Shown: positions 56,937 to 64,000 of the stretch, one piece after another
How the letters are laid out: every line of letters starts with the position of its first letter
How positions within the stretch are numbered: position 1 is the first letter of the stretch
Assembly: GCF_900115475.1 (NCBI RefSeq)
Contig: NZ_FOWP01000001.1
Coordinates: 744,001-808,000, forward strand
Reading direction: 5' to 3'
From: Ectopseudomonas composti
GTDB taxonomy: Bacteria; Pseudomonadota; Gammaproteobacteria; Pseudomonadales; Pseudomonadaceae
Length of the DNA stretch: 64,000 nucleotides
Translations under genes and position numbers: made by a program
Notes under the pieces: generated by a model
Seen by the model: the letters and a program-made list of their open reading frames with translations, nothing else
The model's database searches: none
What the model was told of the DNA's origin: nothing

Positions 56937-57104
56937 TCAGGCAGCGCGCGAAGCAGAGTCGCTGATCAGCATGCCGTGGGAGACGAGATAGCAGCGGTGA
57001 CCGTGCTGCAGGGTCAGGGGATTGCGACTGGAAATGATCCAGCCTTTGCTCAGCAGTTGCTCGATATGAGCCCGCAGAGCGGGTAGATGGCGCTGTTCCT
57101 TCAT
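56937..57104 (-). CDS. small protein of unknown function (55 residues)
   Basis: A short gene found by hand. It begins with ATG at 57104, seven bases after AGAGG, and ends at TGA (56937). It encodes MKEQRHLPALRAHIEQLLSK, then GWIISSRNPLTLQHGHRCYL and a last 15 residues with GMLISDSASR. The mix of charged helix and basic strand suggests a soluble, perhaps nucleic-acid-related protein; I do not recognise it. A good terminator follows directly, and a GGGTGC-CCA-GCACCC hairpin (57124-57138) precedes the ribosome site. A possible -10 TACAAT lies upstream on the minus strand (57173-57168). These framing signals support a real gene. Confidence 0.72.
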   Translation of the reverse strand: MKEQRHLPALRAHIEQLLSKGWIISSRNPLTLQHGHRCYLVSHGMLISDSASRAA

Positions 57105-57247
57105 AGCCGACCTCTCGTTGAATGGGTGCCCAGCACCCGCTGGTTCATCCGTGACACAGATCGCAAAATTGTAGTGGCGCTATGCCAGGAACGTAAGCGG
57201 CGCAATTCTGCATTTTATTGTAGGACATTCGCTATACCCCCATGGAA

Positions 57248-58732
57248 TCAGGGCCGCGCCAGCGCCGTTCGCTGTGTGTCGTGCGGGCTGGAGAACAGCA
57301 GATAATCGTCCTCCAGCTTGCCGTAGCGCAGCAGCGCCAAATCGAGCAGGTAGTTCTGGTGCAGCTTCCATGGCACCCGGTCGCCCTGAGCGGGGAGCAG
57401 GTGCGCCGCGCGCTCGATATAGCCTGATTGCAGGTCGAGAAAGGGCTCCTGGCGGATATCGCCTGCGCTGTCACGAGGCGTCACCTGGCGCATGCCGATG
57501 GCCTCCAGATGATTGATCAGGCGGCAGAAGTATTCGCTGGAAAGGTCGGCCTTGAGCGTCCAGCTGGCGTTGGTATAGCCCATCACCACCGCCAGGTTGG
57601 GCAAGTCGCGCAGCATGATGCCGCGATAACCCATGCTCTTCGGCGCCTCGAAGGGCGCGCCATCGACGCTCACGGCGATGCCGCCGAACAACTGCAGATA
57701 CAGGCCGGTAGCACTGACGATCACGTCGGCAGCCAGCTCTTCACCGTTTTTCAGGCGGATGCCCTGCGTGGTCAAGCGCTCGATCTCGGCGGTCACCACC
57801 TGCGCCTTGCCGTGGCGCAGCACCCGGAACAGATCACCGTCCGGCACCGCGCAGACGCGCTGGTCCCAAGGCTTGTAGCGGGGGCTGAAGTGGCGCAGAT
57901 CGACGCCACCCAATTGCCGCCGCACCAAGCCCAGCAGCACCCGGCGCACCAGGTTGGGAAAACGCTTGGCCAGCTTGTAGAAGACCAGCTGCAGGGTCAC
58001 GTTGCGTCCGCGTGCCAGGCGATACACCCACTTCTCGGGCAGGACGCGGCGTAGCGCATTGGACAGCGCATCGCGCTGCGGCAGGTTGATCACGTAACTG
58101 GGCGAGCGCTGCAGCATGGTGACCAGCGCCCCCTGTTCGGCCAGCGCCGGCACCAGGGTCACGGCGGTAGCACCGCTACCGATCACCAGCACGCGCTTGC
58201 CGTTGCAGTCGAAGCCCTCCGGCCACAGCTGCGGGTGAATGAACGTGCCCTGAAAATCCTCGCGGCCGACGAACTCCGGCGTGTAGCCGGCTTCGTAGCG
58301 GTAGTAGCCGGTGCACATCATCAGGAACTGGCAGCTCATGTGCAGCGGCTCGCTGTCGTCGCCGCGCTGCACCAGCAGTTGCCAGGTGGCGCTGGTACTG
58401 CACCAATCGGCCTTGAGCACTCTGTGCCGATAGCGGATCAGTCGGTCGACACCATGCTCGGCGGCGGTCTGCTCGATGTAATGACGGATCGACGGGCCGT
58501 CAGCAATGGCCTGCGGGTCACTCCAGGGCTTGAAGTTGTAGCCCAGGGTGTACATGTCCGAGTCGGAGCGGATGCCCGGATAACGAAACAGATCCCAGGT
58601 CCCGCCCATGGCCTCGCGCCCTTCCAGAATGGCGAAGCGCTTGCCCGGGCACAGGCGCTTGAGGTGGCAGGCGGCACCGACACCGGACAGGCCAGCGCCG
58701 ATGATCAGAACATCCAGGTGTTCCACGGACAT
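57248..58732 (-). CDS. flavin-containing monooxygenase (Baeyer-Villiger/AlmA-like)
   Basis: A 494-residue FAD/NADPH enzyme. FAD site IIGAGLSGVGAACHLKR (about 9-25), the GGTWDLFRYPGIRSDSDMYTLGYNF block typical of EthA/AlmA-like enzymes, LMMCTGYY, the NADPH site VLVIGSGATAVTLVPALAE, and the C-terminal VMGYTNASWTLKADLSSEY. Such enzymes oxidise ketones or long-chain alkanes; AlmA in Acinetobacter acts on very long alkanes. Substrate here is unknown. Start MSVEHLD at 58732, three codons after another Met. Divergent from the next gene. Confidence 0.9.
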   Translation of the reverse strand: MSVEHLDVLIIGAGLSGVGAACHLKRLCPGKRFAILEGREAMGGTWDLFRYPGIRSDSDMYTLGYNFKPWSDPQAIADGPSIRHYIEQTAAEHGVDRLIRYRHRVLKADWCSTSATWQLLVQRGDDSEPLHMSCQFLMMCTGYYRYEAGYTPEFVGREDFQGTFIHPQLWPEGFDCNGKRVLVIGSGATAVTLVPALAEQGALVTMLQRSPSYVINLPQRDALSNALRRVLPEKWVYRLARGRNVTLQLVFYKLAKRFPNLVRRVLLGLVRRQLGGVDLRHFSPRYKPWDQRVCAVPDGDLFRVLRHGKAQVVTAEIERLTTQGIRLKNGEELAADVIVSATGLYLQLFGGIAVSVDGAPFEAPKSMGYRGIMLRDLPNLAVVMGYTNASWTLKADLSSEYFCRLINHLEAIGMRQVTPRDSAGDIRQEPFLDLQSGYIERAAHLLPAQGDRVPWKLHQNYLLDLALLRYGKLEDDYLLFSSPHDTQRTALARP

Positions 58733-58840
58733 GAGACACACTCGCTAGAGATGAATGCTGAGCTTCACCCTAGTCGAGAACGCTGTCATCCGTTCTTTCG
58801 TGTGGCTAGAGTGGCTCAGGAACAACCGACGAGAGCGCTC

Positions 58841-59317
58841 ATGAACACGGCCAACTGGGAACTGCTGTCCTACATCGTCACCGTGGTGGCGTTGCCGTTC
58901 GCCATCGCCGTCTTTCTCTTCGAGCAACGCAAGGAACGGCAGAACGAGGAAGACGCCACCTGGCAGCAGGTGTCCGACGCCTACATCGACTTTCTCGAAG
59001 TGGTACTGGCCAACCCCGATCTGCGCCTGCGCAGCCAGCACGCCACGGCCGACCTCAGCGAAGAGCAGCAGGAGCGCATGCTGGTGATCTTCGACATGCT
59101 GGTCTCGCTGTTCGAGCGCGCCTACCTGCTGCTCTACGAACCGAAGATGGACGAGAAACGCCGGCGCCGCTGGCACTCCTGGGAGGATTACATGCGCGAA
59201 TGGAGTCGCCGCGAGGACTTCCGCGAGCGTCTGCCGCAATTGCTGCGCGGCGAAGATCCTGGCTTCGCAAGCTATATCCAGCAACTGGCCCGAGAAGAGG
59301 CACAGAACGCCGAGTGA
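58841..59317 (+). CDS. small membrane-anchored protein of unknown function
   Basis: A 158-residue protein with one N-terminal membrane segment (LLSYIVTVVALPFAIAVFLF, about residues 8-27), then a cytoplasmic charged helical domain (QRKERQNEEDATWQQVSDAY; later ERAYLLLYEPKMDEKRRRRW and EWSRREDFRERLPQLLRGED). No family recognised. It starts at ATG 58841 and is followed after 46 bases by the MCE operon, so it may belong to it. Confidence 0.72.
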   Translation: MNTANWELLSYIVTVVALPFAIAVFLFEQRKERQNEEDATWQQVSDAYIDFLEVVLANPDLRLRSQHATADLSEEQQERMLVIFDMLVSLFERAYLLLYEPKMDEKRRRRWHSWEDYMREWSRREDFRERLPQLLRGEDPGFASYIQQLAREEAQNAE

Positions 59318-59363
59318 ATAGCGCGACTGGCCGGATGCGCCCGTGCGGCGCTAAGCTGTGCCG

Positions 59364-60503
59364 ATGACCACTCCCTACCTGACCTTGCAGCAGACCAGCA
59401 GCACGGACGCCGCCAGCGGCTTGCGGCTGGGTGGCGACTGGACGCTGGCCCACTACAGCCAGCTCGAACCCCAGGTGCTGGCCCTGCGCGAACGCGTGAA
59501 GAGCAAGGACCCCGTCGACCTCAGCCAGCTCGCCGCCCTGGATACCGCCGGCGCCGCCCTGCTGGTGGAGCTGTTCGGCAGCGAACGCCTAAGTCAACTG
59601 ATCAAGCAGAGCGAACTCGACGAACAACGCCGCGCACTGCTGCTGACAGTGGCCGATGCCATGGCCGACAGCCAGCATGCTCAGACGCCGCCGGAGCCGT
59701 CGGTGCTGCGTGAAGTACTTGGGCACATCGGCGAAGTGGTCGAAAGCATGTGGCACCAGGGCCGCGCGTTGCTCGGGTTCATGGGCCTGACCCTGACCAG
59801 CATGCTGGCGATACTGGTGCGGCCGACGCGCTGGCGCCTGACCTCGCTGACCGCGCATTTGGAACAATGCGGGCTCAACGCCGTGCCCATCGTCGCCCTG
59901 CTGACCTTTCTGGTGGGCGCCGTGGTGGCCTTTCTCGGCGCGACCATCCTCGCCGACTTCGGCGCCAGCATATACACGGTGAATCTGGTGGCCTTCTCCT
60001 TCCTGCGCGAATTCGGTGTGCTGCTCACTGCGATTCTCATGGCCGGCCGCACCGCAAGCGCCTTCACCGCGCAGATCGGCTCGATGAAGGCCAACGAGGA
60101 AATCGACGCCATCCGCACCCTCGGCCTGAGCCCCATCGAACTGCTGGTGCTGCCGCGCGTTTTCGCCATGCTCATCGCCCTGCCGATATTGACCTTCATC
60201 GCCATGCTCAGCGGCATGCTCGGCGGCGCTCTGGTCTGCGCGCTGTCACTGGATATTCCGCTGGCCATGTACCTGTCGATCCTGCAGGAAAGCGACCTGC
60301 TGCGGCACTTTCTGGTCGGCCTGCTAAAGGCGCCGATCTTCGCCTTCCTGATCGCTCTGATCGGCTGCCTGGAAGGTTTCAAGGTCAGCGGCAGTGCGCA
60401 GTCGGTGGGCGAGCACACCACCTCGGCGGTGGTGCAATCGATCTTCGTGGTCATCCTGCTCGACGCCCTGGCGGCGTTGTTCCTGATGGAGATGGGCTGG
60501 TGA
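59364..60503 (+). CDS. MlaE-family ABC permease fused to an N-terminal STAS domain
   Basis: A 379-residue inner-membrane permease of an MCE-type lipid transporter. The first ~95 residues are soluble and look like a STAS domain (LGGDWTLAHYSQLEPQVLAL, then VDLSQLAALDTAGAALLVEL), which in the Mla system is the separate protein MlaB. From about residue 135 it is a MlaE permease with five to six helices and the conserved FLREFGVLLTAILMAGRTASAF and GSMKANEEIDAIRTLGLSP loop. ATG at 59364 used; GTG at 59358 is also possible. The stop overlaps the ATPase start (GTGA). Confidence 0.9.
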   Translation: MTTPYLTLQQTSSTDAASGLRLGGDWTLAHYSQLEPQVLALRERVKSKDPVDLSQLAALDTAGAALLVELFGSERLSQLIKQSELDEQRRALLLTVADAMADSQHAQTPPEPSVLREVLGHIGEVVESMWHQGRALLGFMGLTLTSMLAILVRPTRWRLTSLTAHLEQCGLNAVPIVALLTFLVGAVVAFLGATILADFGASIYTVNLVAFSFLREFGVLLTAILMAGRTASAFTAQIGSMKANEEIDAIRTLGLSPIELLVLPRVFAMLIALPILTFIAMLSGMLGGALVCALSLDIPLAMYLSILQESDLLRHFLVGLLKAPIFAFLIALIGCLEGFKVSGSAQSVGEHTTSAVVQSIFVVILLDALAALFLMEMGW

Positions 60504-61285
60504 GCCGGGAGACCGTCATCGAGGTACGCGACCTGAGCAATCGCTTCGGTAGTCAGGTGGTGCACGAGCACCTGGATTTCGATCTTTATCGCGGCGAGAT
60601 CCTCGGCGTGGTCGGTGGCTCCGGTACCGGCAAATCCGTGCTGCTGCGCAGCATCGTCGGCCTGCGCCAACCCAATGCCGGCACCGTGCGGGTATTCGGT
60701 GAGGAGTTGCTGAGCCTGCCGGCCGAGCGGCGTTCGTTGCTGGAGCGGCGCTTCGGCGTGCTCTACCAGCGCGGCGCGCTGTTCTCCTCGCTGACCGTCA
60801 GCGAGAACATCGCCCTGCCGCTGATCGAACACGCCGGCCTGTCGCGCGCTGCAGCCGAGCGCCTGGCCAGGGTCAAGATCGCCCTCGCCGGCCTACCGCA
60901 GGACGCCGGCAGCAAGTACCCCAGCTCGCTGTCCGGCGGCATGGTCAAACGCGCCGCCCTGGCCCGCGCCCTGGCGCTCGACCCGGACATCCTGTTTCTC
61001 GACGAACCCACCGCCGGCCTCGACCCGATTGGCGCGGCGGCCTTCGACCAATTGATCCGCACCCTCAGCGACAGCCTCGGTCTGAGTGTGTTTCTGGTGA
61101 CCCACGACCTGGACACGCTCTACAGCATCTGCGACCGGGTCGCGGTGCTGGCGCAGAAGAAGGTGCTGGTGGCCGACCGCCTGGACGTGGTGGCTGCCAC
61201 CGACAACGCCTGGATTCAGGAATATTTTCACGGCCCGCGTGGACGCGCGGCTGCACAGGCCGCTGCGGCGGTAGGGAGTCAATGA
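60500..61285 (+). CDS. ABC transporter ATP-binding protein (MlaF-like)
   Basis: A 261-residue ATPase that powers the MCE transporter. Walker A GVVGGSGTGKSVLL (about 36-49), the LSGGMVKRAALARALAL signature, Walker B DPDILFLDEPTAGLDPIGAAA and the switch His in LVTHDLDTL are intact. It begins with GTG at 60500, overlapping the permease stop by four bases. It ends one base before the MCE protein start. Confidence 0.95.
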   Translation: MSRETVIEVRDLSNRFGSQVVHEHLDFDLYRGEILGVVGGSGTGKSVLLRSIVGLRQPNAGTVRVFGEELLSLPAERRSLLERRFGVLYQRGALFSSLTVSENIALPLIEHAGLSRAAAERLARVKIALAGLPQDAGSKYPSSLSGGMVKRAALARALALDPDILFLDEPTAGLDPIGAAAFDQLIRTLSDSLGLSVFLVTHDLDTLYSICDRVAVLAQKKVLVADRLDVVAATDNAWIQEYFHGPRGRAAAQAAAAVGSQ

Positions 61286-62203
61286 ATGGAACCCAGAGCC
61301 CATCATGTGCTGATCGGCCTGTTTACCGTACTCACGGTGGGCGCCGCGCTGCTGTTCGGCCTGTGGCTGAACAAGGCCGGCGCTGACCGCGCCGTTACCG
61401 ACTACGAGGTGATCTTCAACGAGGCGGTTACCGGCCTGTCGCAAGGCAGCGCCGTGCAGTACAGCGGGATCAAGGTCGGCGATGTAATCAGCCTGGGGCT
61501 CGACCCGGACGACCCGCGTACCGTGCGGGCGCGGATTCGCATCGTCGGCCAGACACCGATCAAACAGGATACCCGCGCCCGCCTGGCGATTACCGGCATC
61601 ACCGGCCTGGCGGTGATCCAGCTGCATGGCGGCAGCCCGGAAAGCCCGGCACTGGAAAGCCAGAATGGAGAACCCGGCATCATCATCGCCGACCGCTCAC
61701 CTCTCTCACGGCTGATGGCCAACGGCGAAGACCTGGTGGTCAACATCACTCGCCTGCTCAACCGCGCCAACCGAATGCTCTCGCGCGAGAACGCCGAGCG
61801 CGTATCGCGCACCCTGGAGAATCTGGAGCAGGCCACCGCGGGTATCGCCGAGCAGCGCGATGAATTGGGCGAAGTCCTGCGCCACACCAGTGCCGCCACC
61901 CGTGAAGCGGCCGAGTTGATGCGCACGGCCAATGGCCTGCTCGACGGCCAGGGCAGCCAGGTACTGGCCAATGCCGAACGCCTGATGGCCTCGCTGGAAC
62001 GCAGCAGCCGCAATATCGAGGAGCTACTGCAGAGCAACCGCAGCGCGCTGGACAACGGCATGCAGGGCCTCGGCGAACTGGGCCCAGCGATTGGTGAACT
62101 GCGCGACACCCTCGGCGCCCTGCGTAGCTTCTCGCGCCGCCTGGAGCAGGACCCCACCGGCTACCTGCTGCGCAACGACAGCATCAAGGAGTTCCAACCA
62201 TGA
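61286..62203 (+). CDS. MCE-domain lipid-transport protein
   Basis: Periplasmic substrate-handling component of 305 residues, anchored by an N-terminal helix (HHVLIGLFTVLTVGAALLFGLWL). One MCE domain follows (about 40-125: DYEVIFNEAVTGLSQGSAVQYSGIKVG, with ITGITGLAVIQLHGG), then a long helical region (about 150-270: repeated heptad-like stretches such as RVSRTLENLEQATAGIAEQR) that in related proteins forms a tunnel or needle. It overlaps the lipoprotein gene by four bases. Transported lipid not evident. Confidence 0.93.
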   Translation: MEPRAHHVLIGLFTVLTVGAALLFGLWLNKAGADRAVTDYEVIFNEAVTGLSQGSAVQYSGIKVGDVISLGLDPDDPRTVRARIRIVGQTPIKQDTRARLAITGITGLAVIQLHGGSPESPALESQNGEPGIIIADRSPLSRLMANGEDLVVNITRLLNRANRMLSRENAERVSRTLENLEQATAGIAEQRDELGEVLRHTSAATREAAELMRTANGLLDGQGSQVLANAERLMASLERSSRNIEELLQSNRSALDNGMQGLGELGPAIGELRDTLGALRSFSRRLEQDPTGYLLRNDSIKEFQP

Positions 62204-62796
62204 AGCGCCTGTCCCTGCTGCTGGCCGCTGGCCTGCTCAGCGCTTGCTCGATCCTGCCACAGAGCGAACCGCTGGATATCTACCTGCTACCAGGCGCCGC
62301 GTTACCGACGCAGACCCAGCGCGTCGACTGGTCATTGCGCATCAACAGCCCGGTCAGCAACCAGCTGCTCGACGGCACGCGCATCGTCGTGCTGCCCGAG
62401 CCGGGTCGAGTCAATACCTATCAGGGCGTACGCTGGAGCGAGCGCACACCTCCACTGCTGCGCGGCCGCCTGCTCGACGCCTTCCACGACGACGGCCGGG
62501 TTCAGGCGCTGAGCAATGAAGAACAACGCCTGCAGGCCGACCTGGAACTGGTCAGCGACCTGCGCAGCTTCCACAGCCAGTATCGCGACGGCGCTGCCGA
62601 GGCGCTGATCCAGCTCGACGTGCGCCTGGTCGACGCGCGTGATCAACGTATCCTCGCCAGCCGCCGCTTCAGCGTCAGCCAGCCGGCGACTGATACGTCG
62701 GTACCAGCGGTGGTAGCTGCCTTCGGCCAGGCCGGTGATCGTTTGTCCCGCGAGCTGGTGGACTGGACGCTGGCCGAAGGGCAACGCAGCCGCTGA
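62200..62796 (+). CDS. ABC-type transport auxiliary lipoprotein (PqiC-like)
   Basis: A 198-residue outer-membrane lipoprotein. The signal peptide ends in the lipobox LLSAC (Cys at about residue 17). The body matches the family that accompanies MCE transporters (YLLPGAALPTQTQRVDWSLR and VDARDQRILASRRFSVSQPA). It would complete the path from the inner-membrane ABC to the outer membrane. Last gene of the operon, which ends at a REP. Confidence 0.9.
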   Translation: MKRLSLLLAAGLLSACSILPQSEPLDIYLLPGAALPTQTQRVDWSLRINSPVSNQLLDGTRIVVLPEPGRVNTYQGVRWSERTPPLLRGRLLDAFHDDGRVQALSNEEQRLQADLELVSDLRSFHSQYRDGAAEALIQLDVRLVDARDQRILASRRFSVSQPATDTSVPAVVAAFGQAGDRLSRELVDWTLAEGQRSR

Positions 62797-62823
62797 ACCG
62801 AACGGTGGACAGGGCTAGCAACC

Positions 62824-62854
62824 GTAGGGTGGACATGCCGAAGGTTTGTCCGCC
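62824..62854. repeat. REP palindrome, GTAG-GGTGGACA family, at one side of the transposase
   Basis: GTAG (62824-62827), then GGTGGACATGCCGAAGG...TTTGTCCGCC. A second GGTGGACA half-copy precedes it (from 62803). It lies between the lipoprotein gene and the 3' end of the transposase gene. Confidence 0.88.
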
Positions 62855-62868
62855 ACTTGCCAACGATC

Positions 62869-63384
62869 TCAATCACCGCCTGGCACCCTCAACTCGCTAT
62901 CTCCCGCCCAACCCAGCGAATACGAGCCTTCGCGTACAGCACGATGAAAGCTGGAATATGGCCAGTCCCGCACACGCTCAACCCAGCCATGTTTAAGCGG
63001 ATTAATGTGGATGTAGTCGAAATGTCGATTCCAATCCTCTTGATCCCTGATCAGATGCTCCCAATAGCGCCGCTGCCAGATGCCTCGCTCACGTCGCGAA
63101 CCTGGTTCATGCCTCACGGGCAAACCTCGACAGAAAAGTTGTTTGATCACCATCCAGCGCTTGGCGAAATTGCTGTCGCCAGGCGGCAATGTCCACAGGC
63201 AGTGCATATGTTCCGGTAAAACCACCCAGGCATCGATAGTGAAAGGATGGCGCTCCTTGGTGGTAGCCACGGCATGCCGTAGCAAATCGATCTCGCGAAT
63301 CAACAGATCGCTCTGACGATCCTGCAGATTGACGGTAAAGAAATAAGACCCGCCCGTAATCCAAACCCGCCGGTAATTCGGCAT
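62869..63384 (-). mobile_element. REP-associated tyrosine transposase (RAYT, Y1 Tnp family), coding gene
   Basis: A 171-residue protein of the IS200/IS605-like Y1 transposase superfamily. The HUH motif reads LPEHMHCLWTLP (the two His), and the catalytic Tyr is in FDYIHINPLKHGWV. MPNYRRVWITGGSYFFTVNL is the typical start of the REP-associated subgroup. Family knowledge: RAYTs cut at single-stranded REP hairpins with a GTAG head; E. coli TnpA-REP is the model. The gene is flanked on both sides by REPs of one family, which fits a REP/RAYT unit. It is single copy here, with no sign of IS ends or a partner gene. Confidence 0.94.
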
Positions 63385-63414
63385 AGCCACATTCCTTGTG
63401 TATGCGGAGAAATC

Positions 63415-63486
63415 GTAGGGCGGACATGCCGAAGGCTTGTCCGCCAGCCCCAAGCGGTGGACAAGGCTTCGCCATGTCCACCCTAC
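63415..63486. repeat. inverted REP pair, GTAG-GGCGGACA/GGTGGACA family, upstream of the transposase
   Basis: GTAG (63415-63418) plus GGCGGACATGCCGAAGG...CTTGTCCGCC (to 63445), then the inverted copy GGTGGACAAGG...CCATGTCCACC (63456-63482) plus CTAC (63483-63486). It lies between the transposase 5' end and the recQ 3' end. Confidence 0.93.
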
Positions 63487-63500
63487 CCTCACCGAACTGA

Positions 63501-64000
63501 TCAATCGCCCCCGGTTGCCGCAAGCCAGGCTCGCACCTCCGCGTAAGGGTAATCCTCCAGCGCAGCAAAGCCGGCCAACTGACGTGCCTTGAGCTTGGTC
63601 AACAGCGGCGTGGTCACGCCACAGAGAAAACGCGTCAGGCACTCGTGGCTCGGTTTGTGGCCGGCATGCTGCAGGTATTTTTCGACTAAGGCCGCGCACA
63701 GTGCCTGCGCGTCGCGCCCCCTCAACGGCGGCAGCTCCGGCGGTTGCGGCAGGCTCGCGACATGGCCCTGGCATACCGAGCAATGTCCACAATGTTCGGG
63801 CGCCTGCTCATCGCCAAAGTACAGCGCCAGGCGCCGGCTCAAGCACTCGCGACTCTCGAACAAACCGAGCATGGCCTGGATACGGGCGATTTCGCTGGCC
63901 TCGTGAGCGCAAAAGTGCGCGTGCAGATCATTGGCCAGCGCCACCTCATCGAAGTCGCCATCGAGCACGGCATAGACCTCGGTCATCTGCTTGCTTTCCA
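63501..64000 (-). CDS. recQ: ATP-dependent DNA helicase RecQ, C-terminal part (gene continues beyond the window)
   Basis: The frame is open from the right edge to the stop at 63501, giving about 166 residues. Four Cys typical of the RecQ zinc site are present (SRECLSRRLALYFGD and EHCGHCSVCQG), followed by a C-terminal domain resembling the RecQ tail (RDAQALCAALVEKYLQHAGH and FLCGVTTPLLTKLKARQLAGF). The ATPase motifs lie outside. RecQ unwinds DNA in recombination and replication-fork repair. The REP pair lies 15 bases after its stop. Confidence 0.85.
   Translation of the reverse strand, partial: ESKQMTEVYAVLDGDFDEVALANDLHAHFCAHEASEIARIQAMLGLFESRECLSRRLALYFGDEQAPEHCGHCSVCQGHVASLPQPPELPPLRGRDAQALCAALVEKYLQHAGHKPSHECLTRFLCGVTTPLLTKLKARQLAGFAALEDYPYAEVRAWLAATGGD

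Noticed and set aside
57248..62796. Genomic island or prophage in the last 7 kb
   Set aside because: No integrase, tRNA site, phage gene or obvious base-composition shift is visible; the only mobile gene is the REP-associated transposase, which is usually stably inherited.

Overview
The window is about 64 kb of GC-rich, gene-dense chromosome from a Pseudomonas (gammaproteobacterium). The evidence is the full Pil-Chp twitching-motility chemosensory cluster in the P. aeruginosa order, the pyrR-pyrB-pyrC' cassette with an inactive dihydroorotase, a FabY-type ketoacyl synthase, an AlgH gene, and GTAG-headed REP palindromes with a REP-associated transposase. Species assignment is inference. The gene set would suit the mendocina/oleovorans side of the genus, but I cannot test this. 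I see no prophage, CRISPR array, tRNA or rRNA.

Layout. 1-2000: a truncated PilJ-domain chemoreceptor, a MAPEG membrane protein and an acyl-CoA thioesterase, all on the minus strand. 2000-4557: a promoter and S-adenosylhomocysteine (SAH) riboswitch lead into ahcY, followed by metF; together these are the SAM/methyl cycle. 4600-9800: a 720-residue exported protein of unknown function overlapping a DUF3142 gene, then the nucleotide nucleosidase ppnN and a periplasmic solute-binding protein. 9976-15681: the RNA helicase rhlE, a yceI/cytochrome b561 pair, bioA and rsmE. 15888-17369: a sodium:alanine/glycine symporter. 17449-30678 (minus): chpC, chpB, chpA, pilK, pilJ, pilI, pilH, pilG, which control type IV pilus extension and retraction. 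30921-36959 (plus): gshB, tonB3 (also linked to twitching in P. aeruginosa), algH, ruvX, pyrR, pyrB, pyrC'. Up to here the order follows the PAO1 region around PA0401-PA0432 as I remember it.

At 36960-37263 the order jumps to genes that in PAO1 lie near PA5174-PA5189: fabY, cysQ, nudE, yrfG, kbp, a LysR regulator, fdhD with a molybdopterin oxidoreductase, a glycine-zipper protein, a DUF4824/DUF2157 pair, a thioesterase, an iron alcohol dehydrogenase, and an acyl-CoA dehydrogenase/3-hydroxyacyl-CoA dehydrogenase pair with a divergent LysR regulator (fatty-acid beta-oxidation).

The last 10 kb is more accessory: an MFS (nucleotide-translocase-like) transporter, a Tat-exported aldo/keto reductase, an unrecognised 55-residue protein, a flavin monooxygenase, a small membrane protein, a four-gene MCE-type lipid transport operon with a STAS-permease fusion, a REP-associated tyrosine transposase flanked by its presumed REP targets, and the C-terminal part of recQ at the right edge.

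Across the window at least four sequence families of short palindromes share one design: a GTAG head followed by a hairpin. They are often in inverted pairs and concentrate between convergent genes. One of them supplies the stop codon of a transporter gene.
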